Shown: positions 22,703-29,974 of the stretch, one piece after another
How the letters are laid out: each line of letters begins with the position of its first letter
Numbering within the stretch: position 1 is the stretch's first letter
DNA from: Candidatus Wolfebacteria bacterium
GTDB taxonomy: Bacteria; Patescibacteriota; Minisyncoccia; Phycocordibacterales; EsbW-18
Reading direction: 5' to 3'
DNA: 32,652 nucleotides
Assembly (NCBI GenBank): GCA_022616195.1
Contig: JAKEFG010000004.1
Location: 1-32,652 of the forward strand
Made by a program: the position numbers and the translations under genes
Notes under the pieces: generated by a model
Seen by the model: the letters and a program-made list of their open reading frames with translations, nothing else
Told to the model about the DNA's origin: nothing
The model's database searches: none

Positions 22703-23452
22703 ATGATGGTCAGAAATAAAAACGTAATCCTCGAGCTTCTCCGAAACGGCGTCGCCTTTCAAAAAATAACTCTGGCCGAAAACCTGGACCAAGACAGCTT
22801 AACGAAAGAAATCTTGGCCACGGCGGCTACAAAGAATATACCCATTGAAAACCTGTCCAGAAAAAAGATGGCCAGGAGACGAAGCGGAGAAAGCCGCGAG
22901 GTTTTGATCGGGTTTTTGGCGCCGGTGAAAAACTGGACGCTTCAGGAACTCCTGTCGAAACTGTACGAAAATAACCGCGACCCATTCTTCTTGCTTCTCA
23001 ACAGGGTCGCGTTTGCAAACAACATGGGAGTTATCGCTCGAACCGGATTTGCCGTTGGGGTAAACGGCCTAATCTTCCAAACGGACGCCGCCAAACTTTT
23101 TGACGAGGAGACCTTGCATTTCTCAATGGGTACCATCGCCAGAATTCCTTGCGTCAAAATGAACATCTTTGCGGCGTTAAAGGAACTCAGAAAAAACAAT
23201 ATCAAGACCTTCTCCATCCAAATGGATGGTGGTATATATTTCAAAGAGAACCTCACCGGGCCGGTAGCTTTTGTTCTGGGCGCCGAAAGGGAAGGCCTGG
23301 CAAAAACGGTATCAGACCGATGTGACAAGAAGCTTGCCATCCCCATGCGCAAAGGAATAGATTCGCTCAACGTTAGCGCTAGTGCCTCTATCATCTTGTA
23401 CGAAAAAGCTCGCCAAGAAGGTCTGCACTTTCTATCTGAAAACAGCTCGTAG
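22703..23452 (+). CDS. SpoU/TrmH family RNA 2'-O-methyltransferase
   Basis: The 249-residue protein has an N-terminal L30e-like substrate-binding region (about 1-75, KNVILELLRNGVAFQKITLAEN). The SPOUT catalytic domain follows: motif 1 NRVAFANNMGVIARTGFAVG (Arg near 112), motif 2 GPVAFVLGAEREGLAKTV, and motif 3 IPMRKGIDSLNVSASASIILYE. It methylates a ribose in rRNA or tRNA using SAM through a trefoil knot. The RlmB group fits best, but the target cannot be assigned. Two adjacent ATGs (22703 and 22706) could start it. It converges on rpsR without a clear terminator. Confidence 0.88.
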   Translation: MMVRNKNVILELLRNGVAFQKITLAENLDQDSLTKEILATAATKNIPIENLSRKKMARRRSGESREVLIGFLAPVKNWTLQELLSKLYENNRDPFFLLLNRVAFANNMGVIARTGFAVGVNGLIFQTDAAKLFDEETLHFSMGTIARIPCVKMNIFAALKELRKNNIKTFSIQMDGGIYFKENLTGPVAFVLGAEREGLAKTVSDRCDKKLAIPMRKGIDSLNVSASASIILYEKARQEGLHFLSENSS

Positions 23453-23475
23453 CGGCCGCTCTCTATTTCTACCGA

Positions 23476-23673
23476 TTACCGAACGATATACGGCAGGAGT
23501 GCCATGTAGCGGGCGCGCTTGACGGCGCGCGCCACGTCGCGTTGGTGCGCCGCTGAAAGACCCGTGCGCCGACGCGACAGAAGACGCCCATGCGGATTCA
23601 AAAACTTCCGCAGCGTATCGGTGTCTTTATAATCAATATGTTTGATGTTGTTTTGTGAAAAGTAATCCTCCAT
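23476..23673 (-). CDS. rpsR: Small ribosomal subunit protein bS18
   Basis: The 65-residue protein begins MEDYFSQNNIKHIDYKD and has the conserved core DTDTLRKFLNPHGRLLSRRRTGLSAAHQRDVARAVKRARYMALLPY. bS18 pairs with bS6 on the 30S platform. TAGGAT ends 5 nt before the ATG. It is the last gene of the rpsF-ssb-rpsR order, 107 nt after ssb. Confidence 0.96.
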   Translation of the reverse strand: MEDYFSQNNIKHIDYKDTDTLRKFLNPHGRLLSRRRTGLSAAHQRDVARAVKRARYMALLPYIVR

Positions 23674-23780
23674 ACGTAATCCTAATTTACGAATCCATCC
23701 GAATCTGCCAATGACTGCGAATAAATCTTGTGCCCATTCGTAGATATTTGTAGATTGGTATTCATTCGCGGATTGGTGTT

Positions 23781-24245
23781 TTAGAATGGAATGTCGTCCG
23801 GGTTGATTTCCGGCTCGTCGGGGTACTCAATTCCCCCTCCTGACGATCCCTCGTCGGGTGCCGCACTTGGTGTGCCGGACCCTGCCCCGGCACCTGCCTG
23901 TGCAGGCAGGCTGCTCCCCTTCGGACCAAACTGAACGCGGTCGGCGACAATTTCGGTGCGGTAACGCTTGCCAGTTCCGTCGGGGGCGTCCCAGCTCCGC
24001 GTTTGTATACGCCCCTCAATGAGTGCCATGTTCCCTTTTTTGAGATACTGCGCCGTTGTTTCTGCCTGACGCCCAAAAACAACAATATTGTGAAAATCGG
24101 TCTGCTCCTGGCGACCTTTCTCCTTGCTCATGTAGACGCGATTTGTTGCAAGACCAAACGAGGCCACTTGCGTCCCCGACGGGAGCGACTTTAATTCCGG
24201 GTCGCGCGTCAGATTGCCGATGAGTAATACCTTATTGAGATACAT
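23781..24245 (-). CDS. ssb: Single-stranded DNA-binding protein
   Basis: The 154-residue protein has an OB fold (about 1-105: MYLNKVLLIGNLTRDPELKSLPSGTQVASFGLATN and NMALIEGRIQTRSWDAPDGTGKRYRTEIVADRVQF). A Gly/Ala/Ser-rich linker follows, then the acidic tip DDIPF that recruits repair partners. Part of the linker (PAQAGAG) is encoded by an 18-bp palindrome (23893-23910) that also occurs between genes. The gene lies between rpsF and rpsR, as in many bacteria. TAAAAT ends 5 nt before the ATG; a second promoter, TTGGAT-18-TATAAT (24341-24370), would give a leader of about 90 nt. Confidence 0.96.
   Translation of the reverse strand: MYLNKVLLIGNLTRDPELKSLPSGTQVASFGLATNRVYMSKEKGRQEQTDFHNIVVFGRQAETTAQYLKKGNMALIEGRIQTRSWDAPDGTGKRYRTEIVADRVQFGPKGSSLPAQAGAGAGSGTPSAAPDEGSSGGGIEYPDEPEINPDDIPF
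23893..23910. repeat. CCTGCCTG palindrome, copy in ssb linker
   Basis: CCTGCCTG-TG-CAGGCAGG lies inside ssb and encodes part of its disordered linker. Related copies lie at 24406-24425 and 25582-25597. Confidence 0.7.
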
Positions 24246-24428
24246 GGTTGATTTTACTTAGTGAGCGGAGCGAGCTTAGTAATAATCACCACCGGGCACT
24301 CAGCACCGCCTAGTCGTTTTTGTTGTCTGACCCTACATTTATTATACGCCACAATCATCGGTGCATCCAAACTGAGTGCTCTGTTAGACCGAATATACTC
24401 GCTTCGCCTGCCTGCGCAGGCAGGCTCG
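24246..24428 (-). promoter_or_regulatory. rpsF-ssb intergenic region with ssb promoter and palindrome
   Basis: It holds TATAAT (24341-24346) for ssb and an inverted repeat GCACTCAG/CTGAGTGC (near 24296 and 24372). Just after the rpsF stop is a perfect 20-bp palindrome (24406-24425) that may end the rpsF transcript, though no T-run follows. Confidence 0.5.
24406..24425. repeat. CCTGCCTG palindrome, intergenic copy
   Basis: GCCTGCCTGCGCAGGCAGGC is a perfect palindrome immediately downstream of rpsF. It is the same family as the copy in ssb and the shorter one at 25582-25597. Confidence 0.8.
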
Positions 24429-24923
24429 TTATTCGGATACTAATTTCTCTATTTCCTTGTCTATTTCCTCGGTAGAAACCGGGGTGACAGCGGTTGGTGT
24501 TTCCTGCACCGGCACTTTTTCAGGCTCGTGTGGAGAACGCCTGAAAACCGAGCGCGGTTTCATCGTGGCTTGCTCTTCTTTCTGTGTGCGAATCACGAGA
24601 AAGCGGACGAGCGTATCAACAGAACGTAATTCCGCGACAATGTTTTCTGTCATACTTGAGTTCCCCTCAAAAAACATCCAACCGAAATGAGATGTGTCAA
24701 ACTTTTCGCGCGCGCCGCCGCGATTGCGTTCAATAGTGTACGCAAGCGACATGCGCTGGGGCAACTGCTCCTTTACCACAACACCGCCGGCGTTCTCAAC
24801 TATCTTCCGAACGTGCAGCCCCTCTGCCGCGACGTCTCCTTCGGAGAGAGTCGGCATAACATGATACCCCACCTCGTAATACTCGGGGGCAATAATCGTC
24901 TTCTTAGACTGTTCGGTGGCCAT
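24429..24923 (-). CDS. rpsF: Small ribosomal subunit protein bS6, C-terminally extended
   Basis: The 164-residue protein has a ferredoxin-like core: YYEVGYHVMPTLSEGD, VVVKEQLPQRMSLAYTIER, FGWMFFEG and a helix ending VDTLVRFLVIRTQKEE. An added ~50-residue charged/Pro tail (about 115-164) is long for bS6. It binds bS18 on the 30S platform. The ATG at 24923 is preferred over 24944 because the protein family starts with a short tail; TATCTT lies 11 nt upstream. First of the rpsF-ssb-rpsR set. Confidence 0.92.
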   Translation of the reverse strand: MATEQSKKTIIAPEYYEVGYHVMPTLSEGDVAAEGLHVRKIVENAGGVVVKEQLPQRMSLAYTIERNRGGAREKFDTSHFGWMFFEGNSSMTENIVAELRSVDTLVRFLVIRTQKEEQATMKPRSVFRRSPHEPEKVPVQETPTAVTPVSTEEIDKEIEKLVSE

Positions 24924-24978
24924 ATGCGAGAAACAAGATACCACGATGCGTTCGTCTGTGCAAGCACCGCGGGTTTGC

Positions 24979-25044
24979 TATACTGGTATGCTAACGGCTT
25001 CGGCCAAATTATTATCACTCCTTTAATGTAACAACACTATACCT
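24979..25044 (+). promoter_or_regulatory. Promoter region of the cupredoxin gene
   Basis: TATACT at 24979-24984 would start a leader of about 54 nt. A second possible -10 (CACTAT) ends 4 nt before the ATG. No Shine-Dalgarno is seen. Confidence 0.35.
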
Positions 25045-25521
25045 ATGAGCACCAAAGCAATTTGGACTATTATTATCATAATCATCGTCGTCATCATCGG
25101 ATACTTTATGTTCCGCGGCGGCGTTGAGAGTCCGACCACCACACCGGGCACAGGGACGACAACGGACGATGTGCCGACTGAAACCCCTGATGAACCGGAA
25201 GGAGAGTCCGTGACCGTTATGTACACGGACGAAGGATTCTCACCGAGTCCCGTTACCATCAAGGTCGGCGACACGGTAACCTTCGTCAACACATCAAGCG
25301 GCGCTATGTGGGTCGCGTCAGCCATGCACCCAACACACATGGTGTACAGCGGCACCGAGCTCGCTGAGCACTGTGGCGACGAAACAGACATATCGTTTGA
25401 CCAATGCGAATCCGCAGGAGCCGACGGCACCTACAGCTTCACCTTCACCAAGGCAGGCACGTGGAACTACCACAACCACGTTGATTCAACCGATTTCGGG
25501 AGCGTGGTTGTAGAAGAGTAG
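25045..25521 (+). CDS. Membrane-anchored cupredoxin (plastocyanin/azurin-like)
   Basis: The 158-residue protein has an N-terminal Ile-rich transmembrane anchor (about 5-23) and a Thr/Pro/Glu linker (27-52). The cupredoxin domain (about 53-158) contains FSPSPVTIKVGDTVTFVNTSS, the MHPTHM segment (His95, His98), an FDQCESAG segment and GTWNYHNHVD (His143, His145). The fold and the His cluster suggest copper binding on the outer face, but the usual Cys-His-Met ligand loop is replaced by YHNH, so a blue type-1 centre is unlikely to be standard. Role: electron transfer or copper handling, inferred. Confidence 0.87.
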   Translation: MSTKAIWTIIIIIIVVIIGYFMFRGGVESPTTTPGTGTTTDDVPTETPDEPEGESVTVMYTDEGFSPSPVTIKVGDTVTFVNTSSGAMWVASAMHPTHMVYSGTELAEHCGDETDISFDQCESAGADGTYSFTFTKAGTWNYHNHVDSTDFGSVVVEE

Positions 25522-25550
25522 AAGAGGCAAAGAGAACAGAACGAACCGCG

Positions 25551-25597
25551 GGCGCCTCGCAGAGAATGCGGGCGCCCGTTTGCCTGCTCGCGCAGGC
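25551..25597 (+). terminator. Possible terminator hairpins after the cupredoxin gene
   Basis: GGGCGCC and GGCGCCC form a 7-bp stem (about 25551-25578) followed by CGTTTGCC. The GCCTGC-TCGC-GCAGGC hairpin (25582-25597) belongs to the CCTGC palindrome family. T-runs are weak. Confidence 0.35.
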
Positions 25598-25605
25598 GAA
25601 GTGGT

Positions 25606-26177
25606 TCAGAAGTTGTTGGCTGACCTCACCACACGCCGGAGAAACGGCACGCCGAAGATGAGAAAGACAACGGTGAAGTCGACTGCAGCGAAGACGATCG
25701 GCTGACCCGCCGCTTCCAGCGTCCAGTTCTCCACTTGCTCGGGTCGCCCCAGGTCTCCTTGTAGATCGGTAGCCCTGCGACGAAGATGGCAGCGAGACCG
25801 AACAGGATCGCCCATCGGGGGCTGTCGAGTGTCCTCCACAGCACGAGCCCCGTACCGCTCAGCGCCAGGCTGATCTTGTCGGTCCAATCCCAGCCGGGCT
25901 TGCGGTGGAAGAGTCCTAAGGTGACGATGCACGAGGCACCGATGACCGCCGCCCAGATCTGAGCATTGTCGGTCTCCTCCTTGAGCATGCCGACCAGCAC
26001 GATCACATCCGCGGTGAGCCAGATGATGAACGGGACGAGATGTGCCTCCATCTTCCGAGGCGCGACGAGGTTGAAGAACCTGTGGCAGCACTGCACCTTC
26101 ATAGGCCTCGCAATCGCTACACCGTAGGCAACGAACGCGAGGAGGAAGAGCAGACCCTCCGGTTGAAGCAGACTCAT
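25606..26177 (-). CDS. Multi-pass membrane protein, reading frame shifted near 25731
   Basis: The first frame (26177 to about 25731) gives about 150 residues with several helices and ends the good part at IYKETWGDPSK. The continuation ENWTLEAAGQPIVFAAVDFTVVFLIFGVPFL lies in the next frame and stops at 25606. Joining them by one missing base at AAGTGG gives a protein of about 190 residues with about six or seven helices. The KETW.DPS..W signature is known to me from CPR membrane proteins of unknown role, possibly PQ-loop relatives. The start is set by GGAGG 5 nt upstream, directly after the stop of the SemiSWEET-like gene. The disruption may be a sequencing error, a mutation or a programmed shift. 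Confidence 0.65.
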
Positions 26178-26187
26178 CGCACCCTCC

Positions 26188-26493
26188 TTACCCGCGCACG
26201 AGAACCGTCACGATGATGGTGAGTGACTCGAGGACGCTCACCAACATCGAGAGGAACACGCTCGCACTCTTGGTCTTGATACCGTGGAAAACGAACGCGG
26301 CTTGTATCGCCGCGAAGATGCCCCACATCATGAGGGAGATACCCTCGACGCTGGGAGCGGTGAAGACGACGAGTACCTGGGGAAAAATCGCGATGGGGTT
26401 CGCGAAGATGACGACGGACATCATCCACTCGAACCACCGTGCTTCCACCAGCGGCTTGAGACGCCCGTGGAGCGTCTCCATCATGCGTCCCAT
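26188..26493 (-). CDS. Small SemiSWEET/PQ-loop-like membrane protein
   Basis: The 101-residue protein has three hydrophobic helices after a short amphipathic start, the size of a SemiSWEET half-transporter. The segment ANPIAIFPQVLVVF carries the Pro-Gln motif, and SVEGISLMMWGIFAAIQAAFVFHGI matches the conserved T/S..GIS..MW stretch of this family. SemiSWEETs work as dimers moving sugars; substrate here unknown. It has a clear GGAGG Shine-Dalgarno (26500-26504, 6 nt spacing), a hairpin leader and a near-consensus promoter. It forms a two-gene operon with the membrane protein at 25606-26177. Confidence 0.75.
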   Translation of the reverse strand: MGRMMETLHGRLKPLVEARWFEWMMSVVIFANPIAIFPQVLVVFTAPSVEGISLMMWGIFAAIQAAFVFHGIKTKSASVFLSMLVSVLESLTIIVTVLVRG

Positions 26494-26626
26494 CTCACTC
26501 CTCCTCGCCCAGCACCCCGTGGGGTTGGGCTAAGTCGTTGGTCAGTTGAGACTTCTGAACTGTATGTGCTAGTAAGGTTCTTGTGAATCCACCTTCTATA
26601 CTAGCATAAAAAGGTTGATTCGTCAA
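26494..26626 (-). promoter_or_regulatory. Promoter and hairpin leader of the SemiSWEET-like operon
   Basis: TTGACG (26621-26626), 17 nt, TAGTAT (26598-26603) start a leader of about 98 nt. A 10-bp hairpin (26507-26530; GCCCA and ACCCC arms with TGGGC and GGGGT) sits just before the Shine-Dalgarno. Confidence 0.7.
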
Positions 26627-26651
26627 GCAATTTCACGGCTCTATTGGGCTG

Positions 26652-26742
26652 TATAATGAAGACATTTGTCCCGTTAGAACTTTCACGGGACTCTCAAAGA
26701 CCATGGAACATAAGCACGTAAAAGTTTCTAACGGGATGCAAC
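26652..26742 (+). promoter_or_regulatory. recG promoter and candidate RNA switch over the start codon
   Basis: TATAAT (26652-26657) gives a leader of about 39 nt. The leader segment 26669-26683 can pair with 26721-26736 inside the coding region (15 bp, one bulge), looping out the ATG at 26703. The same 5' segment can instead pair with 26685-26690 (TCCCGT with ACGGGA). The two folds exclude each other. Confidence 0.5.
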
Positions 26743-28931
26743 CGCACGACGCCATCACCGACCACTTTCGTCTCAACGACTACCAGAAACAGGCGCTCAA
26801 AAAACTCCGGCTTGCGACCATTGAAAACCTGCTCTACCACTTCCCTACTCGCCACAACACGGTCGCCGACACCGCTATGCGCGTCGCCGACCTCAAAAAG
26901 GGTGACAAAGCCATCCTCTACGGCACCCTCTCCAAACTTGAGGCGAAGAAGGCGTGGCGTAAAAAAATACCGATGGCGAGCGGAGTTTTTTCCGACGACT
27001 CAGGAAAATTGGATGTCGTGTGGTTCAACCAGCCCTACATCGCCAAAATGGCGCGCGAGAATTCCCCCGTCAAGCTTGAGGGCAAGGTCAGCGAGCGCCG
27101 TGCCACAGGGCAGGTAGACAAAGGAAAACTGTACCTCTCGAATCCTGAGGTTGAACACGTGTCGGCGCTCCCGACCGGCGCGCCAGAAGGCATGTTCCGA
27201 GAAGGAGAACAGCCAACTATATTCCCCGTGTATCCGGAGTCCCGCGGGGTTACCTCCCGCTGGTTCTACCACGCGATCCAAAAAGTGTTCGCTTCAGGTA
27301 TCCTTGAAACACTCCAAGACCCCGTACCACCCGACATTCTCAAAACATACAACTTGCCCGGACTCCAAAGCGCACTCGTGTGGATGCACGTGCCGAAGAA
27401 CGAACGTCATAGCAGAGCAGCGCGCAAACGCTTCGCGTTTGAGGAGGTGTTTTTGATTCAGCTCAAAAAACAGCAGGACCGGCAGCGCGCCGACGCCGAG
27501 CCGAGCTGGAAAATTGTGCCGAGGCCCGAGGAGCTCAAGACGTTTGTGAGTCGTTTCCCGTTCACGCCCACGAAGGCGCAGGAGCGCGCAGTACAAGATA
27601 TCTTAACCGACATTTCCACCCCGCACGCGATGTCGCGCTTGCTTGAAGGAGACGTCGGTTCAGGAAAGACGTTTGTTGCGGCGACAACCGCACATGCAGT
27701 TGTTGCCACACACCCGAAGAATGCGGCGGGAAAAACACAGGACTTTGGCAACCTCCAGGTCGCCTACATGGCGCCAACTGAAATCCTCGCCCAGCAACAC
27801 TTTGAGTCATTCATCAACTATTTCCAACACTTGCCTATTCAGATAGGACTTATCAGTTCCTCGGGAAGTCGTAAGTTTCCATCAAAAGTGCGCCCCGACA
27901 CATGGACCGACATATCGCGCGCGCAGCTCCTCAAGTGGGTGGCGAACGGTGAGATACCGATACTCATCGGCACCCACGCGCTCATTCAGAAATCGGTCAG
28001 GTTCAAGCACCTCGCCTACGTCATCATTGACGAACAGCACCGCTTCGGCACGCGCCAGCGTGCCGAACTAGCACGCAAGGACACTGACGCAGAATTTCCG
28101 CATCTCTTATCGATGACCGCGACACCAATTCCCCGCACGCTCGCGCTCACCATCTTCGGTGACCTTGACCTTACCCTCCTTGACGAAATGCCTCCGGGGA
28201 GAAAGCAGATAATTACTAAAATAGTTTCCAAAAACGAATGCGACGCGACCTACAAAAAAATAAAAGAGGAGCTGAACGCGGGGCGGCAAGCATATGTGAT
28301 ATGCCCGCGCATTGAAGAACCCGACCCGGACAAGGCGAATGCGCTTCAGACCAAATCGGTCAAAGCCGAGACCGAGCGTTTGCAGAAAGAAGTGTTCACG
28401 AAATATGCCGTGGGCATGCTCCACGGCAAAATGCGCCCCAAAGAGAAAGATGATGTGATGAACGCGTTCGCGTCAGGCGACATTGACGTGCTCGTTGCGA
28501 CATCCGTCCTTGAAGTCGGCGTCAATGTGCCGAACGCAACCGTTATCGTCATAGAAGGGCCGGAGCGATTCGGCTTGGCGCAACTTCACCAACTTCGCGG
28601 CCGCGTCCTGCGGAGTACGCACCAAGCGTACTGCTACCTTTTCCCCGGCACGAAGTCAAAAATAAGCATCGCGCGGCTCAAGGCGCTCGTTGAAGCAAAA
28701 AACGGATTTGAGCTCGCCGAGAAAGATTTAGAGTTCCGCGGCGCCGGTGAACTCTACGGACGGACGCAGTGGGGCATTTCCGACATCGGCATGGAAGCAA
28801 TCAAAAATATCAAAATGGTTGAAGCGGCGCGCAGTGAGGCGCAGAAACTTATCGCGCAGGACCCGAAACTTAAAAAACACTCCCTGCTCTCTGAAAAAGT
28901 TGCGGAGCGAGGCAACATACATTTCGAGTAG
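26703..28931 (+). CDS. recG: ATP-dependent DNA helicase RecG
   Basis: The protein has 742 residues. The N-terminal wedge (OB) domain includes IENLLYHFPTRH and GTLSKLEAKKAWRKK. Helicase motif I is LLEGDVGSGKT (about 315-325), motif II is IIDEQHRFGTRQ (DEQH, near 443), motif III is SMTATPIPRTLALT, and motif V/VI is ATSVLEVGVNVPNATVIVIEG then GLAQLHQLRGRVLRS. The C-terminal TRG region has DLEFRGAGELYGRTQWG. It remodels stalled forks and Holliday junctions. An in-frame ATG at 26736 is a possible alternative start within the leader stem. Confidence 0.96.
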   Translation: MEHKHVKVSNGMQPHDAITDHFRLNDYQKQALKKLRLATIENLLYHFPTRHNTVADTAMRVADLKKGDKAILYGTLSKLEAKKAWRKKIPMASGVFSDDSGKLDVVWFNQPYIAKMARENSPVKLEGKVSERRATGQVDKGKLYLSNPEVEHVSALPTGAPEGMFREGEQPTIFPVYPESRGVTSRWFYHAIQKVFASGILETLQDPVPPDILKTYNLPGLQSALVWMHVPKNERHSRAARKRFAFEEVFLIQLKKQQDRQRADAEPSWKIVPRPEELKTFVSRFPFTPTKAQERAVQDILTDISTPHAMSRLLEGDVGSGKTFVAATTAHAVVATHPKNAAGKTQDFGNLQVAYMAPTEILAQQHFESFINYFQHLPIQIGLISSSGSRKFPSKVRPDTWTDISRAQLLKWVANGEIPILIGTHALIQKSVRFKHLAYVIIDEQHRFGTRQRAELARKDTDAEFPHLLSMTATPIPRTLALTIFGDLDLTLLDEMPPGRKQIITKIVSKNECDATYKKIKEELNAGRQAYVICPRIEEPDPDKANALQTKSVKAETERLQKEVFTKYAVGMLHGKMRPKEKDDVMNAFASGDIDVLVATSVLEVGVNVPNATVIVIEGPERFGLAQLHQLRGRVLRSTHQAYCYLFPGTKSKISIARLKALVEAKNGFELAEKDLEFRGAGELYGRTQWGISDIGMEAIKNIKMVEAARSEAQKLIAQDPKLKKHSLLSEKVAERGNIHFE

Positions 28932-28974
28932 CTTCATTGCAACTATTCATGCGCTACTATAGTATTTTTACACG

Positions 28975-29050
28975 CCGCCCCTAGCTCAATGGTTAGAGCG
29001 CGCGTCTTATACACGCGTGGTTCCTGGTTCGAGTCCAGGGGGGCGGACCA
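28975..29050 (+). tRNA. tRNA with anticodon UAU, probably tRNA-Ile
   Basis: The cloverleaf is complete: acceptor CCGCCCC/GGGGCGG, D stem GCTC/GAGC, anticodon stem CGCGT/ACGCG with loop CTTATAC, T arm CCTGG-TTCGAGT-CCAGG, then ACCA encoded. The anticodon TAT would read AUA directly. Most bacteria instead use a CAU tRNA modified to lysidine. C38 is unusual. A weak -10 (TATAGT, 28958-28963) precedes it. Confidence 0.9.
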
Positions 29051-29053
29051 AAA

Positions 29054-29117
29054 AACAACTCAACCCGCGACCCTCCGCATCGCAGGCGAGCTGCGCGCGT
29101 TGGTCGCGGGTTGTTTC
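29054..29117. terminator. Bidirectional terminator between the tRNA and the small orphan gene
   Basis: CAACCCGCGACC (29062-29073) pairs with GGTCGCGGGTTG (29103-29114). On the minus strand the stem leads into a long T-run (29051-29056); on plus into TTT. An inner GCAG/CTGC hairpin fills the loop. Confidence 0.8.
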
Positions 29118-29403
29118 ACCGGCGGGCGGTGGTGCGAGCGATCCGGACTGCGGGTGTCCCGAGAGACGCCGCGTCCGCCATGGTGGCGGGGAAGGTGTCG
29201 TAGAAGCGCTTTCGTTGCAATCTCCAGAGCCGCTCCTCCAGCACCCCCCGAACGAATTCCTGCCTCCGGGCACGCTCGATCTCCTCGATCTCGCGGAGGA
29301 AGTCATCCTCCCACCAGACCGACAGCCGCGGGAGGTTCCGAAGGGCCTCGATACAGTACAGCCCTTCCATCACCCCCGCTTCAAAATCCGTCATTTCCCT
29401 CAT
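29116..29403 (-). CDS. Small orphan acidic/Arg-rich protein in a promoter/hairpin/SD cassette
   Basis: The 95-residue protein is not recognised. It begins MREMTDFEAGVMEGLYCIEALRN, has a helix-rich centre (WWEDDFLREIEEIERARRQEFVRGVLEERLWRLQRKRFYD) and an Ala/Thr/Arg tail. The start is chosen for GGAGG 7 nt upstream (29411-29415). A perfect TTGACA-17-TATAAT promoter lies at 29505-29533 with a hairpin in the leader, and the terminator is shared with the tRNA. The self-contained cassette supports a real gene; the role is unknown. Confidence 0.6.
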   Translation of the reverse strand: MREMTDFEAGVMEGLYCIEALRNLPRLSVWWEDDFLREIEEIERARRQEFVRGVLEERLWRLQRKRFYDTFPATMADAASLGTPAVRIARTTARR

Positions 29404-29533
29404 ATCGTGTCCTCCCAGAGTCAAGGTTCATGGGTCGAAAGGGAACCAATTCTAGATAGTATGACCTACCATCCACAATTGGCTCCCCTTCAGCATCTGC
29501 TTGTATTATACTACCATTGACAAAATCTGTCAA
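29404..29533 (-). promoter_or_regulatory. Consensus promoter and hairpin leader of the small orphan gene
   Basis: TTGACA (29528-29533), 17 nt, TATAAT (29505-29510) is an exact consensus. The -35 is one arm of TTGACA-AAATC-TGTCAA (29517-29533), a possible operator. The leader holds an 11-bp hairpin (29441-29451 with 29477-29487). Confidence 0.78.
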
Positions 29534-29540
29534 GTGTTGC

Positions 29541-29918
29541 CTAGGCGGCTTTTTGTATGTCGCCAGCGTCCGAGCTGTCTTCCTCTTCAGTCTCTTCTCC
29601 GCCAAACATCTCTTCAAGCTTACCCGCACGTCCCTCTTTTGCCTGTTCAAGCAGAAAGTTGAGCGCTTTCCGCGCATCGTCCCGCGAAAGCCCCCGTTCT
29701 CTAAACCCGGCCTGTTCGGCGAGAATATCAACGAGTTCCGGCTTCTCCTCAAGCTGTTTGAGGGTGAGGCCGCTCGTCTCAAGCGCCTTGTGCAAATATC
29801 CGGCGTGCTTCCGAACAAGCTCGGCCTTGAGCTGTTCCGGCGCGGTTTCTGTCGCCGCCCGCAGAGCTTCCCGTCGCTCTCTCGCCTCTTCGGGACTGAT
29901 GCGTTCTTCAAGTGACAT
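29541..29918 (-). CDS. Small acidic helical protein downstream of ftsH
   Basis: The 125-residue, mostly helical, highly charged protein (MSLEERISPEEARERREALRAATETAPEQLKAELVRKHAG, then LKQLEEKPELVDILAEQAGF and an acidic tail ending DSSDAGDIQKAA) has no recognised family. The ATG at 29918 is preferred. A TTG at 29978 overlaps the ftsH stop (TTGA) and would add 20 residues by coupled translation, so the start is open. It is probably co-transcribed with ftsH. Confidence 0.65.
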   Translation of the reverse strand: MSLEERISPEEARERREALRAATETAPEQLKAELVRKHAGYLHKALETSGLTLKQLEEKPELVDILAEQAGFRERGLSRDDARKALNFLLEQAKEGRAGKLEEMFGGEETEEEDSSDAGDIQKAA

Positions 29919-29974
29919 AGCGTGTAAAAAATAGTGATAATCGGTCTCAACAATATCGGATGTCGCTTGCTCCG

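Noticed and set aside
25606-26177. Two separate overlapping genes at this locus
   Set aside because: Each frame makes sense only in its own half; the membrane protein continues from one to the other.
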